64,000 nt of DNA from Dickeya poaceiphila (GTDB lineage: Bacteria > Pseudomonadota > Gammaproteobacteria > Enterobacterales > Enterobacteriaceae). The stretch's first letter is position 1; each line of letters begins with the position of its first letter. Positions 47,775 to 59,534 of the stretch are shown one piece after another. The notes under the pieces were generated by a model. The model saw only the letters and a list, made by a program, of their open reading frames with translations. It ran no database searches and had not been told where the DNA came from. The DNA lies in assembly GCF_007858975.2 (NCBI RefSeq), contig NZ_CP042220.2, positions 2,046,001-2,110,000 on the forward strand, given 5' to 3'. The translations under genes were made by a program, and so were the position numbers.

Positions 47775-48165
47775 TGTTGCCTCCGTTACCTCCTGCGCCT
47801 CCAGGGGCATTATCTGTTGACCCACCATCGCCACCGTTACCACCATTAGCACTATCATCTCTATTTTTATGGTGTTTATGGTGTGAACCGGTAGCAGCGC
47901 CGGCGCCATTGCCACCATTGCCGCCGTTCCCGCCCGTCGCAGCGCCGTTCCCGCCGTTGCCACCGTTCAGGCAGTTAGTACCAGGTATGCCATCCTTGCC
48001 ATTTTCACCGTCAGGAGAATTTCCGTACCCGTCGTGTCCGTTCAGGCTCTCACAGACAGCCGGGTGAAAAGAGTCCTGCGGTATCGTCTGGCTTGATGCA
48101 GGCAAAGAGAGGAGTAGACCTGAATAAAATGGGATAAAAAACAAAATATTACGTATTTTTAACAT
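47752..48165 (-). CDS. Secreted glycine-rich repeat protein 2 of 4
   Basis: A 137-residue protein. The signal peptide is clear (NILFFIPFYSGLLLSLPASS). The mature part starts QTIPQDSFHPAVCESLNGHD, unlike its neighbours, with two cysteines (VCESL and TNCLNGG) that could pair in the periplasm or outside the cell. Then come X-Gly-Gly tracts (NGGNGGNGAATGG, GGNGGNGAGAATG), a histidine/lysine patch SHHKHHKNRDD and again NGGNGGDGGS. AAAGGATGG lies eight bases before the ATG. Its 3' end overlaps the next gene. Function unknown; secretion is inferred from the signal peptide only. Confidence 0.75.
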   Translation of the reverse strand: MLKIRNILFFIPFYSGLLLSLPASSQTIPQDSFHPAVCESLNGHDGYGNSPDGENGKDGIPGTNCLNGGNGGNGAATGGNGGNGGNGAGAATGSHHKHHKNRDDSANGGNGGDGGSTDNAPGGAGGNGGNNDQPQNL

Positions 48166-48235
48166 TGAAGTACCATCCTTTCATTAACGGTCGCCTTTCT
48201 GAGGCGACCATTCTTGGTAGAATTCTGCTTGTTAA

Positions 48236-48541
48236 TTACGCACCACCATCACCACCATCACTGTCATCTGAGCCATTGCCAGTGCCATTATCGTTCCCAC
48301 TGCCGTTCCCATTACCGCTGCCGCTATTATTTCCGCCATCGCCACCGTCACCACCCGGAGAGTTTGCACCTGACCCCCCATTACCCCCGTCACCGCCATT
48401 AGCGTCACCGATAAGTAAAAAGGGATGTGTGGATTGCTCAATAGCGGGTTCGTTATGTAAAGGTGCGGCCACTGACAATCGAGCCGTAGTCGTAGAGAGA
48501 AGGATAATACTTAAAACAAGCGTTATATTTTTATGTCTCAT
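48236..48541 (-). CDS. Secreted glycine-rich repeat protein 1 of 4
   Basis: A 101-residue protein and first gene of the cluster. Signal peptide MRHKNITLVLSIILLSTTTA, probable cleavage near SVAA. A short non-repetitive stretch (PLHNEPAIEQSTHPFLLIGDA) leads into X-Gly-Gly tracts (NGGDGGNGGSGANSPGGDGG) and a Gly/Asn/Ser/Asp tail ending SDGGDGGA, very acidic and low in complexity. The PFLLIGDANGG junction recalls the YLLISNGGNGG junction in the third protein. AAGGATGGGTT precedes the ATG. Upstream lies a long AT-rich region with a perfect palindrome (48677-48710). No family recognised. Confidence 0.75.
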   Translation of the reverse strand: MRHKNITLVLSIILLSTTTARLSVAAPLHNEPAIEQSTHPFLLIGDANGGDGGNGGSGANSPGGDGGDGGNNSGSGNGNGSGNDNGTGNGSDDSDGGDGGA

Positions 48542-48864
48542 AACCCATCCTTAAAGGTAATAAATACATGAGATAATTGTTCGCTCATTACTTTATTAAT
48601 GAGATTTTCATTAAAGGCAAAGTGAATGAAGAATAATAGCTTGTGTGTGTAATAAATTGTTTTATGGCATTTTGTGATTTTTTATTGTCAATTGATTGAC
48701 AATAAAAAATAAAGGAGTGTTTGATATGGTATATTTTATGTTTATTTAATGCTGGTTGTTATTTTGCTAATTATTTTTATCTTTACAAAATAATACATAT
48801 TTCACTTTTTTAAAAAATGGTTTAGCTGCACTCGTACTATCTCATCTGAGACGCTATGAAATTA
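48542..48864. other. AT-rich control region of the glycine-rich cluster
   Basis: More than 300 bases, very AT-rich, between the cluster and the ychF terminator. It most likely carries the cluster promoter and could bind H-NS-type silencers. It holds a perfect 16-bp inverted repeat (separate entry). On the plus strand AAAGGAG precedes an eight-codon frame near 48726 that encodes MVYFMFI, which I regard as chance. Confidence 0.5.
48677..48710. repeat. Perfect 16-bp inverted repeat
   Basis: ATTTTTTATTGTCAAT, a TG spacer and ATTGACAATAAAAAAT are exact inverted copies. It could be a bidirectional terminator or a dimeric regulator site; it lies 136-169 bases upstream of the first glycine-rich gene. 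Confidence 0.7.
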
Positions 48865-48890
48865 AAAATCCACGCAACTGCGTGGATTTT
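48865..48890 (-). terminator. Intrinsic terminator after ychF
   Basis: AAAATCCACGCA and TGCGTGGATTTT form a perfect 12-base-pair stem; on the minus strand it is followed by T residues (TTTTTAATTTC). It ends the ychF message and isolates it from the glycine-rich cluster. Confidence 0.85.
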
Positions 48891-48949
48891 ATGAGCTTAT
48901 TGCTTATCATGAGATTCCGTGAAGCCTCATGAGACAACAGATTTTATTT

Positions 48950-50041
48950 TTAGACGTTAAACAGGAAGTTCATAATATCGCCATCTTTAACGATATATTC
49001 TTTCCCTTCTGAACGCATTTTTCCGGCTTCTTTGGCACCTTGTTCACCTTTGTAAGTGATGAAATCATCAAAAGCGATGGTCTGGGCGCGGATAAAACCT
49101 TTTTCGAAGTCGGTGTGAATTTTACCAGCGGCTTGCGGGGCGGTAGCACCGACCGGGATGGTCCAGGCACGGACTTCTTTCACACCGGCGGTGAAGTAGG
49201 TCTGCAGGTTCAGCAGTTTATAGCCTGCACGAATTACACGGTTCAACCCCGGTTCTTCCAGACCCAACTCAGCCATGAATTCGTCGCGCTCGGCGTCGTC
49301 CAGCTCGGCGATGTCCGATTCAACGGCGGCACACACGGCGACCACCACGGAACCTTCTTTATCCGCAATTTCACGCACCTGATCCAGATAAGGGTTGTTT
49401 TCAAAGCCATCTTCATTGACGTTGGCGATGTACATGGTCGGTTTCAGCGTCAGGAAGCTGAGATAACGGATAGCGGCTTTTTCTTCCGTGCTCAGGTCCA
49501 GTGAACGCAACATGCCGGCGTTTTCCAACTGCGGCAGGCATTTCTCCAGTGCCGCCAGTTCGATTTTCGCGTCTTTATCGCCGCCTTTGGCTTTCTTCTG
49601 CACTCGCTGAATGGCGCGTTCGCAGGTTTCCAGATCCGCCAACGCCAGTTCGGTGTTGATGACGTCGATATCTTCCGCCGGATTCACTTTACCAGCAACA
49701 TGGATGATATTTTCATTTTCAAAGCAACGTACCACGTGGCCGATGGCTTCGGTTTCACGGATGTTGGTCAGGAACTGGTTGCCCAAACCTTCGCCTTTGG
49801 ACGCACCTTTTACCAGACCGGCGATATCCACAAATTCCATGGTGGTGGGGACGGTACGCTGTGGTTTGACGATCTCGGCCAACTGGTCAAGACGTGGGTC
49901 CGGCATCGGCACGACGCCGGTGTTGGGTTCGATAGTACAAAACGGAAAGTTGGCCGCTTCGATACCGGCTTTGGTCAGCGCGTTGAACAGAGTGGATTTA
50001 CCCACGTTAGGCAGCCCAACGATACCGCATTTGAATCCCAT
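48950..50041 (-). CDS. ychF: Ribosome-binding ATPase YchF
   Basis: A 363-residue Obg-related P-loop protein (OLA1 family). Walker A is [14 protein letters not shown] at residues 8-21, switch [16 protein letters not shown], and the G4 position reads NVNE instead of NKxD, which explains preference for ATP over GTP. A C-terminal TGS domain ([16 protein letters not shown] [17 protein letters not shown]) is present. It binds the ribosome and is linked to stress and redox control. Same length as in E. coli. pth is upstream on the same strand, as usual. Confidence 0.96.
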   Translation of the reverse strand: MGFKCGIVGLPNVGKSTLFNALTKAGIEAANFPFCTIEPNTGVVPMPDPRLDQLAEIVKPQRTVPTTMEFVDIAGLVKGASKGEGLGNQFLTNIRETEAIGHVVRCFENENIIHVAGKVNPAEDIDVINTELALADLETCERAIQRVQKKAKGGDKDAKIELAALEKCLPQLENAGMLRSLDLSTEEKAAIRYLSFLTLKPTMYIANVNEDGFENNPYLDQVREIADKEGSVVVAVCAAVESDIAELDDAERDEFMAELGLEEPGLNRVIRAGYKLLNLQTYFTAGVKEVRAWTIPVGATAPQAAGKIHTDFEKGFIRAQTIAFDDFITYKGEQGAKEAGKMRSEGKEYIVKDGDIMNFLFNV

Positions 50042-50171
50042 GTTTATGTCACCTTAAAAATCACTAATTATCAGGCTTTAGATTGGAAAAAGCCTGTCAG
50101 AATGGAAAAAGTCAGTCTTAATGCCAATTATACACATAATGCGGCATGAACTCGATCCGCCCGATCACTCA

Positions 50172-50759
50172 CTATGACGCTTTGAAGGCGTGCAGGCGGT
50201 TCATAGCTTTGATCATGTCTTCCTTCATCAGGATATCGGTACAGCGCAATGATTCATCAATGGCTTGGTCGATCAGCGCCTGTTCGCTGGTGGGCGGCTT
50301 GCCCAGCACAAATCCCACCACTTTGTTTTTATCGCCCGGATGGCCGATGCCGATGCGCAAACGGTGAAAATTGGGGTTGTTACCGAGTTTGCTGACGATA
50401 TCCTTCAGCCCATTGTGGCCGCCGTGACCGCCGCCGAGCTTCAGTTTGGCAACGCCGGGCAGCAGGTCCAGTTCGTCATGCGCTACCAGAATTTCATCTG
50501 GCTGGATGCGGTAGAAGGTCGCCATCGCTGCTACCGCTTTGCCGCTCAGATTCATAAACGTGGTGGGTACCAGCAGGCGCACATCTTTACCTGCCAGCGT
50601 CAGGCGTGCGGTATAGCCAAAAAATTTGCTCTCTTCTTTCAGCGGCTGCCGATAGGCTTCCGCCAGGCGGTCAACGTACCAGGCACCGGCGTTATGGCGG
50701 GTAGCGGCGTACTCGGCGCCGGGGTTCGCCAGACCTACAATCAGTTTGATACCACTCAT
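50172..50759 (-). CDS. pth: Peptidyl-tRNA hydrolase Pth
   Basis: A 195-residue enzyme that cleaves peptidyl-tRNA released from stalled ribosomes. The N-terminal [22 protein letters not shown] contains the catalytic His and Asn; [18 protein letters not shown] (active-site Asp) and [13 protein letters not shown] follow. The ATG at 50759 is by alignment; it lacks a clear Shine-Dalgarno, and the frame continues upstream to 50891. ychF follows after 130 bases. Essential in E. coli. Confidence 0.96.
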   Translation of the reverse strand: MSGIKLIVGLANPGAEYAATRHNAGAWYVDRLAEAYRQPLKEESKFFGYTARLTLAGKDVRLLVPTTFMNLSGKAVAAMATFYRIQPDEILVAHDELDLLPGVAKLKLGGGHGGHNGLKDIVSKLGNNPNFHRLRIGIGHPGDKNKVVGFVLGKPPTSEQALIDQAIDESLRCTDILMKEDMIKAMNRLHAFKAS

Positions 50760-50985
50760 AATTTGATACGACTCACACGATACATTTCCGGGGGTGAGGT
50801 GCTGAAGACAACGCAACCCGTCAGGATAATTGACAAAGTCGCTAGTGTAACGCAGGGCTAGTTGATCACCAACATGTGATCCTGCCCGCAATCCAATGGC
50901 ACGGAGGCTGTTTATACTATTAATAGGTCAGGAAATATGCAGCTATATTCTGATTATTTCCACTGGATATTTCTGGAGGTGAAAT

Positions 50986-51255
50986 ATGAAACGTAGAAAT
51001 GCTGTGATGGTGGGCAACGCATTTATGGGATTAGGTCTGTTGCTTATGATTTCCGGAATAGCGTATTCGATTGCTAATCAGCTGCCTGAATTACATTTGC
51101 CGGGTTCGCTCTATTTCGTGGAACTGCTGGCTATTTTTGCCGGTGCTATTTTGTGGCTGGCAGGCGCACGTATTAGCGGACGGGAAACTGTGACGGACCG
51201 TTATTGGTGGCTTAAACACTTTGATAAGCGTTGTCGCCGCGAACGGCATCCTTGA
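50986..51255 (+). CDS. ychH: Small inner-membrane protein YchH
   Basis: An 89-residue protein with two membrane segments (about residues 9-28 and 44-62) and a basic C-terminus DRYWWLKHFDKRCRRER, matching E. coli YchH, a stress-induced protein of unknown mechanism that is controlled by CRP and implicated in biofilm and peroxide stress. GGAGG lies seven bases before the ATG. It is between divergent pth and convergent prs, as in E. coli. Confidence 0.9.
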   Translation: MKRRNAVMVGNAFMGLGLLLMISGIAYSIANQLPELHLPGSLYFVELLAIFAGAILWLAGARISGRETVTDRYWWLKHFDKRCRRERHP

Positions 51256-51390
51256 GTAATGGTGATATCAAGGCCAGCACCAGCCGGTGATATCTCGGCA
51301 ATGCGTTTTATTCATTGATAGGTTTATTTTGCTAACCTGTAGTGGTTGGAAACGGAAATAAATAATACGCGTTGTAATATTCCGGTTTCA

Positions 51391-51428
51391 TTAAAAACGC
51401 CATCGAATAATGATTATCCGATGGCGTA
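51391..51428 (-). terminator. Intrinsic terminator after prs
   Basis: Arms ACGCCATCG and CGATGGCGT with a short loop, followed on the minus strand by TTTTTAATG. It lies 22 bases past the prs stop. Confidence 0.85.
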
Positions 51429-51449
51429 ATAGCACGGCTGAAATATCGA

Positions 51450-52526
<1,077 letters not shown>

Positions 52527-53399
52527 TTAGCAACCCTTGAATTGCCCGGAAATCCGCTGTTGCAACGGAGAAACGTTAACTCCACGTGCAACAAAGCCAT
52601 TTAATCCTTCCGGGGCCCGGTCTAGCACCTGACGAGCGGCAGACTCGGTGTCGAATTCAGCAAACACGCAAGCGCCCGTGCCAGTCAGGCGTGACGGTGC
52701 GTATTCTAGCAGCCATAAAAGTCGCTCTTCAACCTCACGAAAACGTTTTCTTGCAACGGCTTCACAATCGTTGCTGAAAGTTTGTGTCAGTAATTGCGAT
52801 AGTGGTCGCACTGGCGTATTTCGTGTCAAATCCGGATCGGCAAAGATGAGTGGGGTTGGAATGCTGACGCCGGGGTGGACCACCAGATACCATTTTTCCG
52901 GCGGTGAGACGGGGGTAAGCTGCTCTCCCACGCCTTCGGCGAACGCGGCATGTCCATGCACAAATACCGGGACATCCGCCCCCAGTTTCAGGCCCAGCGC
53001 GGCTAGTGTATCGACCGGTATCCGGCTGTGCCACAACTGATTGAGCGCCACCAATACGGTAGCTGCGTTAGATGAGCCGCCGCCCAGACCGCCGCCCATC
53101 GGCAGGCGTTTATCAACGGCGATGTCAGCGCCGGCAAACGGCAGGCCGGCGTGCTGGCACCAGTCCTGCAACAGTCGTGCGGCGCGGATCACCAGATTCT
53201 GTTCATCGGGGACGCTAGGCAGCGGCGTCAGCAGCACGATTTGTTTATCCTGGCGCGGCGTGATGGTCAGGGTGTCGCCGTAATCCAGAAACTGAAACAA
53301 CGTTTGCAGATTATGATAACCGTCAGCCCGACGGCCAGTGATGTACAAAAACAGATTCAGTTTGGCCGGGGAGGGCCAGTCGTTGCAGGTGATCGACAT
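52527..53399 (-). CDS. ispE: 4-diphosphocytidyl-2-C-methyl-D-erythritol kinase IspE
   Basis: A 290-residue GHMP kinase of the MEP isoprenoid pathway that phosphorylates CDP-ME at the 2-hydroxyl. The N-terminal [21 protein letters not shown] and the ATP-binding [17 protein letters not shown] are diagnostic; a VHPGVSIPT segment and the C-terminal [10 protein letters not shown] complete the fold. lolB ends three bases before the ispE start codon region (stop 53403, ATG 53399), so the pair is tightly linked as in E. coli. Essential. Confidence 0.96.
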   Translation of the reverse strand: MSITCNDWPSPAKLNLFLYITGRRADGYHNLQTLFQFLDYGDTLTITPRQDKQIVLLTPLPSVPDEQNLVIRAARLLQDWCQHAGLPFAGADIAVDKRLPMGGGLGGGSSNAATVLVALNQLWHSRIPVDTLAALGLKLGADVPVFVHGHAAFAEGVGEQLTPVSPPEKWYLVVHPGVSIPTPLIFADPDLTRNTPVRPLSQLLTQTFSNDCEAVARKRFREVEERLLWLLEYAPSRLTGTGACVFAEFDTESAARQVLDRAPEGLNGFVARGVNVSPLQQRISGQFKGC

Positions 53400-53402
53400 G
53401 AT

Positions 53403-54023
53403 TTATTGCGTTGTCCAGTTGTCCATTTTCAGTTTGATGCGCTGTTCGCCCTGAGTCAGTTCCAGACTTTGCGGCAACGGCAGCAGGTCATTGGTATAGG
53501 ACTGATAGGTGACGCTCCAGTGCTGCTCGCCTTGCTGATAGTTCACGTTGCGCAGTCGGGCGTGTTCATCCAGTGTGAAATCTTGTGCGTTGCCCGGCAG
53601 GCCGAGCATCCATTGACGCAGGTTATCAAGCGGAATCGCCATGCCGGTTAACTGCTGAACCATGTATTGCGCATCTTTACCCATATAACGCTTACCCTGG
53701 CCGTCGGTAATTTGAACGCTGTTCGCGCTGGCCTGTAGTTCCAGTTCGGTACTGCCTAGTGGGCTGGTCAGCAGCAGACGGTAACGCTGCGGCGAAAATT
53801 GCTGCCAGAAGAACCGGGCGTACAATTTTTTCCTATCGGAAAGATAGGCGAATGAGCCGCGGGTTTGATACTGGGTCAAATTTTGTACTTTTTGCTCGTG
53901 CTCGCGCCACTCTGGGGAGGTGGGTTTTTTGCCTGTCAGTGTAGACGGCGTCAGGGTACAGGCTGTCAGTAACACACTCGCCAAAGGCAGTAACCGTAAG
54001 GCGCGGGCGGGTTTATTGGGCAT
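53403..54023 (-). CDS. lolB: Outer-membrane lipoprotein receptor LolB
   Basis: A 206-residue lipoprotein. The signal peptide ends in the lipobox LLTAC with Cys22 as the lipidated residue. LolB accepts lipoproteins from periplasmic LolA and inserts them in the outer membrane. Recognisable parts are QTRGSFAYLSDRKKLYARFFWQQ, YRLLLTSPLGSTELEL and MLGLPGNAQDFTLDE. First gene of lolB-ispE, divergent from hemA, the usual arrangement. Essential. Confidence 0.96.
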   Translation of the reverse strand: MPNKPARALRLLPLASVLLTACTLTPSTLTGKKPTSPEWREHEQKVQNLTQYQTRGSFAYLSDRKKLYARFFWQQFSPQRYRLLLTSPLGSTELELQASANSVQITDGQGKRYMGKDAQYMVQQLTGMAIPLDNLRQWMLGLPGNAQDFTLDEHARLRNVNYQQGEQHWSVTYQSYTNDLLPLPQSLELTQGEQRIKLKMDNWTTQ

Positions 54024-54233
54024 GTTGAAGAGGTCCTGTTACAAGCATCATGGGTTTACAACAAGGTGTCACGCTAACGGGGTTGGCTGACAGCGTCAAT
54101 GTTTGCGATGTTATCCGGCAAGGCGTTAATGACGTGAGCGAGGTCAAACAGGGTCACTTTTCTTGCCCGCAGGCTTCAAGTAGAATGCCACTCAGATGAA
54201 ACCCATACTAACACCGGGATTACTCTGTAGACC

Positions 54234-55490
54234 ATGACCCTGCTTGCGCTTGGTATTAATCATAAAACAGCACCAGTCTCTCTGCGTGAGCGCGTCGCGT
54301 TCTCGCCGGACAGACAGGGGCAGGCGCTGCACAGTCTGTTACAACAACCCTTGGTTCAGGGTGGTGTATTGTTGTCTACCTGTAACCGCACCGAACTCTA
54401 CCTCAGTGTGGAAGAACAGGAAAATCGGCACGAGCAATTGATCGCCTGGCTGTGTGCGTATCACCAACTGAATCCTGATGACATCCGCAAAAATCTCTAC
54501 TGGCATGAAGGCAATGCTGCGGTCAGCCATCTGATGCGTGTTGCCAGTGGGTTGGATTCGCTGGTGTTAGGCGAACCTCAGATTCTGGGGCAGGTCAAGA
54601 AAGCGTTTGCTGACTCCCAGCGCGAGCGGTCGCTGTCAGGCGACCTGGAGCGCCTGTTCCAGAAATCATTTACCGTTGCCAAACGGGTACGTACCGAAAC
54701 GGATATCGGCGCCAGCGCGGTGTCAGTGGCGTTTGCTGCGTGTACGCTGGCGCGGCAGATTTTTGAATCGCTGTCAGACGTCAATGTGCTGTTGGTCGGC
54801 GCAGGTGAAACCATCGAACTGGTGTCCCGCCATTTGAGCGAGCACCGCGTGAAGCGGATGGTCATTGCCAACCGGACACGCGAGCGCGCTCAGGTGCTGG
54901 CGGAAGAAGTGGGCGCTGAAGTGATTACGCTGGCGGAACTGGATGCGCACTTGCCGCAGGCGGACATTGTCATCAGTTCCACTGCCAGTACCTTGCCGAT
55001 CATCGGTAAAGGGATGATGGAGCGTACCATGAAAACCCGCCGCAACCAGCCGATGCTGATGGTGGATATCGCCGTACCGCGCGACATTGAACCGGAAGTC
55101 GGTCGGTTGCCGAACATTTACCTGTACAGCGTGGATGACCTGCAGGCTATCATTCAGCACAATCTGGCGCAGCGCAAGGCGGCGGCCATTCAAGCTGAAT
55201 CTATCGTGCAGCAGGAGTGTTCAGAATTCATGGCATGGCTGCGTGCGCAGTCGGCGGTGGATACTATCCGCGATTATCGTTCCCAGGCAGATCGTCTGCG
55301 TGAGGAGATGACCGCCAAAGCGCTGGCCGCAATACAGAATGGCGGCGATGTCGATGCTATTGTGCAGGAATTAACGCACCGCCTGACTAACCGCCTGATC
55401 CATGCGCCCACCCGTTCATTGCAGCAGGCCGCCCGCGACGGCGATCTGGACCGTTTGCAGATTTTACGTGACAGCCTCGGTCTGAACTAG
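54234..55490 (+). CDS. hemA: Glutamyl-tRNA reductase HemA
   Basis: A 418-residue NADPH-dependent enzyme that reduces glutamyl-tRNA to glutamate-1-semialdehyde, the first committed step of tetrapyrrole synthesis. The catalytic Cys50 is in [13 protein letters not shown], the substrate His in [21 protein letters not shown] region, and the NADPH motif is [13 protein letters not shown]. The N-terminus [22 protein letters not shown] is typical; E. coli HemA is degraded from its N-terminus when haem is plentiful. It leads the hemA-prfA-prmC operon. Confidence 0.97.
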   Translation: MTLLALGINHKTAPVSLRERVAFSPDRQGQALHSLLQQPLVQGGVLLSTCNRTELYLSVEEQENRHEQLIAWLCAYHQLNPDDIRKNLYWHEGNAAVSHLMRVASGLDSLVLGEPQILGQVKKAFADSQRERSLSGDLERLFQKSFTVAKRVRTETDIGASAVSVAFAACTLARQIFESLSDVNVLLVGAGETIELVSRHLSEHRVKRMVIANRTRERAQVLAEEVGAEVITLAELDAHLPQADIVISSTASTLPIIGKGMMERTMKTRRNQPMLMVDIAVPRDIEPEVGRLPNIYLYSVDDLQAIIQHNLAQRKAAAIQAESIVQQECSEFMAWLRAQSAVDTIRDYRSQADRLREEMTAKALAAIQNGGDVDAIVQELTHRLTNRLIHAPTRSLQQAARDGDLDRLQILRDSLGLN

Positions 55491-55538
55491 CATTCTTCTT
55501 CCCCCATTAATGATTCGATACAGGATTGAACTGCCCGA

Positions 55539-56624
55539 ATGAAGTCTTCTATTGTTGCTAAGCTGGAAGCGTTACAAGAGCGCCATGAAGAAGTGCAGGC
55601 GCTGCTGGGGGAACCCAGCGTGATTGCCGATATGGACCGTTTCCGGGCATTGTCCCGCGAATATGCGCAACTTACCGACATTACCCGTTGCTTTCAGTGT
55701 TGGCAGCAGACGCAGGACGATCTCGCTACAGCCGAACTGATGCTGGATGACCCTGAAATGCGCGATTTAGCGCAGGATGAACTGAAAACAGCCAAAATAA
55801 CCAGTGAAGAGCTGGAGCAGCAACTGCAAGTGTTACTGTTGCCGAAAGATCCGGATGATGAACGAGGTTGTTTCCTGGAAATTCGTGCCGGTACGGGGGG
55901 CGATGAAGCGGCGCTATTTGCTGGCGATCTGTTCCGTATGTATAGCCGTTATGCCGAGTCTCGTCGCTGGAAGGTTGAAATCATGAGCGCAAACGACGGT
56001 GAACATGGCGGTTACAAAGAGATGATTGCCAAGGTGGTCGGTGACGGCGCCTATGGGCAACTGAAGTTTGAGTCCGGCGGCCACCGTGTGCAACGCGTAC
56101 CGGCCACCGAGTCGCAGGGACGTATTCATACCTCCGCCTGTACCGTAGCGGTGATGCCGGAAGTGCCGGAAGCGGAATTGCCGGATATCAACCCTTCCGA
56201 TTTGAAAATTGATACCTTCCGTTCCTCCGGTGCAGGCGGGCAACACGTTAACACCACTGATTCCGCTATCCGAATTACTCACCTGCCGACTGGTATTGTG
56301 GTGGAGTGTCAGGATGAGCGTTCGCAGCACAAGAACAAAGCCAAAGCGCTGTCGGTGCTGGCTGCCCGTATTCGTGCGGCAGAAATGCAAAAGCGCCAGC
56401 AGGAAGAAGCCTCTACCCGGCGTAATTTGTTAGGCAGTGGAGACCGCTCCGACCGTATCCGCACTTACAACTTTCCTCAGGGAAGGGTGACCGATCACCG
56501 CATCAACCTGACGCTCTACCGGCTGGATGAAGCGATGGAAGGTAAGCTGGATATGCTGATTCAGCCTATCGTGCAGGAATATCAGGCTGATCAACTGGCG
56601 GCGCTGGCCGAGCAGGATCAATGA
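55539..56624 (+). CDS. prfA: Peptide chain release factor 1 (RF1)
   Basis: A 361-residue class I release factor that recognises UAA and UAG. The codon-reading PAT motif is in [10 protein letters not shown] and the GGQ catalytic loop is [19 protein letters not shown] around residue 235; the glutamine is methylated by PrmC, encoded by the next gene. The stop of prfA overlaps the prmC start (ATGA). It starts 48 bases after hemA. Length is the same as in E. coli. Confidence 0.97.
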   Translation: MKSSIVAKLEALQERHEEVQALLGEPSVIADMDRFRALSREYAQLTDITRCFQCWQQTQDDLATAELMLDDPEMRDLAQDELKTAKITSEELEQQLQVLLLPKDPDDERGCFLEIRAGTGGDEAALFAGDLFRMYSRYAESRRWKVEIMSANDGEHGGYKEMIAKVVGDGAYGQLKFESGGHRVQRVPATESQGRIHTSACTVAVMPEVPEAELPDINPSDLKIDTFRSSGAGGQHVNTTDSAIRITHLPTGIVVECQDERSQHKNKAKALSVLAARIRAAEMQKRQQEEASTRRNLLGSGDRSDRIRTYNFPQGRVTDHRINLTLYRLDEAMEGKLDMLIQPIVQEYQADQLAALAEQDQ

Positions 56625-57472
56625 ATTATCAGGACTGGTTGAAACAGGCGACGGCCCGGCTTCAGGCAAGCGACAGCCCGAAGCGGGACGCTGAGATCCT
56701 GCTGGAGCATGTAACCGGTAAACGGCGCACGTTTCTGCTGGCTTTTGGTGAAACTGCGTTGACTGATGAGGAATGCCTGACACTTGAGTCCTTGCTGGCG
56801 CGGCGCGTAACCGGCGAACCGATTGCCTATTTGGTCGGGCACCGGGAGTTCTGGTCGTTGTCGCTGGCTGTCTCCCCCGCGACGCTGATCCCACGGCCTG
56901 ATACCGAATGTCTGGTTGAGCACGCGTTGGCGCATCTGCCTGATTGCCCGTCAGCCGTGCTGGATTTAGGAACCGGCACCGGGGCTATCGCATTGGCGAT
57001 AGCCCATGAGCGACCTGATTGCCAGGTGGTGGGGATTGATCGCCTGCATGAGGCGGTGGCGCTGGCCAGCCATAATGCCAGCAGGTTGGGGATCACTAAT
57101 GCCCGGTTCTTGTCGGGAGACTGGTTTTCGCCACTGGATGGGCAACGTTTTTCACTGATTGTCAGCAACCCGCCGTACATTGATGAGCATGACCCGCATC
57201 TGTCGCGCGGCGATGTGCGTTTCGAGCCTGCCAGCGCGCTGGTTGCGGGAGCGCAAGGACTGGCTGATTTACAGCAGATTATCCGACAGGCAGGCGCATT
57301 TTTGCTGGATGAAGGCTGGCTGCTGTTGGAGCACGGTTGGCAACAGGGCGCAGCAGTTCGGGCATTGCTGTCGCAATACGGTTTTGTACAAGTGAAAACC
57401 CACCGCGATTATGGCGATAATGAACGCGTAACGCTGGGACAATGCTCAGCCGGAGCAACCTGCGGGCGTTGA
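56621..57472 (+). CDS. prmC: Release factor glutamine N5-methyltransferase PrmC
   Basis: A 283-residue SAM methyltransferase (formerly HemK) that methylates the GGQ glutamine of RF1 and RF2. The SAM site is [16 protein letters not shown] at about residue 113 and the catalytic NPPY motif begins at Asn183 ([11 protein letters not shown]), as in E. coli. It overlaps prfA by four bases. In E. coli sirB2 follows; here 212 bases of non-coding sequence lie before sirB1 and sirB2 is absent. Confidence 0.96.
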   Translation: MNYQDWLKQATARLQASDSPKRDAEILLEHVTGKRRTFLLAFGETALTDEECLTLESLLARRVTGEPIAYLVGHREFWSLSLAVSPATLIPRPDTECLVEHALAHLPDCPSAVLDLGTGTGAIALAIAHERPDCQVVGIDRLHEAVALASHNASRLGITNARFLSGDWFSPLDGQRFSLIVSNPPYIDEHDPHLSRGDVRFEPASALVAGAQGLADLQQIIRQAGAFLLDEGWLLLEHGWQQGAAVRALLSQYGFVQVKTHRDYGDNERVTLGQCSAGATCGR

Positions 57473-57684
57473 ATCAACTGCAATGCAGCTTGAGCAGGAT
57501 CACATTGGTAATGATTAGCCGTGATTATCGCTTATCTTCCTGAGAGAGCTGCTGACGAATACTCGGTTTGGCATTATTATCGGATTCGCTAGTAAGCGGA
57601 CACGCAGGGCGTGCGTGGGCCGCTAATGTGAAGTTTGCTTTTTCAGATGCGCCGCTGACGTTATCTTTGCTTGATGGAATAACT

Positions 57685-58492
57685 ATGAGTTCTATTGCTG
57701 ATTTTGAATTTAACCAGTCACCTTTAAGTGAAGGTGTGATTCTGGTTTCCCAGTCAATACGCTGCGATTTTTCTGCGCAGGAAGTGAAACAAAATCTGCA
57801 ACAGCTCGTTGAAGAAGCGCGGTCGGTCATCCCCGCTGATTTGGATCAGGACCAACAGTTGGAAAGGCTGATTGAGCTTTTTTTCCATACCTGGGGGTTT
57901 GGCGGTGCCAGTGGTGTTTACCATTTGACCGACGTACTGTGGCTGGACAAAGTGCTGGCAACCCGGCAGGGGATGCCGGTATCGCTGGGAATTATCTTCC
58001 TGCATATCGCACATCAGTTGGATCTACCGCTGATGCCAGTAATTTTCCCCACTCAATTAATTCTGCGCGCTGACTGGCTCGATGATGAAATGTGGCTGAT
58101 TAATCCGCTGAATGGCGACACGTTGAGCGAGCATGTGTTGGAGGTGTGGCTGAAAGGCAATCTTGGCCTTTCTGCCCGGTTGATGGATAGCGATCTGGAT
58201 GAGGCGGAAAATGTAATGATTGTCCGCAAACTGCTGGATACCCTCAAGGTCGCATTGATGGAAGAAAAACAGATGGAACTGGCATTGCGTGCCAGTGAAG
58301 TCGTATTGCAATTCGACCCGGAAGATCCGTATGAAATCCGTGATCGAGGATTGATTTACGCGCAACTGGATTGTGACCATATCGCCTTGTCAGACCTGAG
58401 TTATTTTGTGGAGCAGTGCCCGGAAGACCCGGTCAGCGAAATGATTAAAGTGCAGATTCACTCCATTGAACAAAAGCAGATTGTGCTGCACT

Positions 58493-58494
<2 letters not shown>
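57685..58494 (+). CDS. sirB1: SirB1 family protein (YchA)
   Basis: A 269-residue protein with an N-terminal transglutaminase-like domain (LIELFFHTWGFGGASGVYHL, RQGMPVSLGIIFLHIA) and a C-terminal tetratricopeptide-like region (EVVLQFDPEDPYEIRDRGLIYAQLDCDH). It matches E. coli YchA almost throughout. SirB1 was named from a Salmonella locus affecting invasion-gene expression, but molecular function is unclear. ATG 57685 is by alignment; the open frame starts at 57568. Precedes kdsA by 87 bases. Confidence 0.9.
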
Positions 58495-59436
<942 letters not shown>

Positions 59437-59452
59437 ACCGGTTGTCAGAGAC

Positions 59453-59471
59453 AAAAAAACCGCCAACCGGC
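59453..59471 (+). terminator. Left part of the interrupted kdsA terminator
   Basis: AAAAAAACCGCCAACCGGC is the ascending arm and loop of a terminator whose other part, GCCAACCGGCGGTTTTTTT, lies at 62232-62250. GCCAACCGGC is the target duplication. Together, without the insert, they would form AAAAAACCGCC-AACC-GGCGGTTTTTT. Confidence 0.85.
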
Positions 59472-59483
59472 TAATGCCGATCG

Positions 59484-59534
59484 TTTAAGGATCGGTTGAC
59501 CGATCCGGTGGCTGATGTAAAAAGGGTTCATGTC
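59484..59534 (+). repeat. 51-bp direct repeat, left copy
   Basis: TTTAAGGATCGGTTGACCGA through GGGTTCATGTC, identical to 60830-60880. The pair lies directly on both sides of the second IS256-family copy. It is part of the IS4 leader (positions 13-63 of that element). Confidence 0.95.

Noticed and set aside
47097..48441. CRISPR-like or minisatellite repeats in the glycine-rich region
   Set aside because: The short repeated words follow codons for Gly, Asp and Asn in one frame and lack fixed spacer length, so they are protein repeats.
47117..48554. Long plus-strand frames rich in Pro-Pro-Ser-Pro opposite the glycine-rich genes
   Set aside because: They are the complement of GGN-rich codons. 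They have no signal peptides or ribosome-binding sites, while the minus-strand frames do.
48726..48749. Eight-codon frame MVYFMFI after AAAGGAG
   Set aside because: Too short to support; the region is AT-rich and the motif is likely chance.
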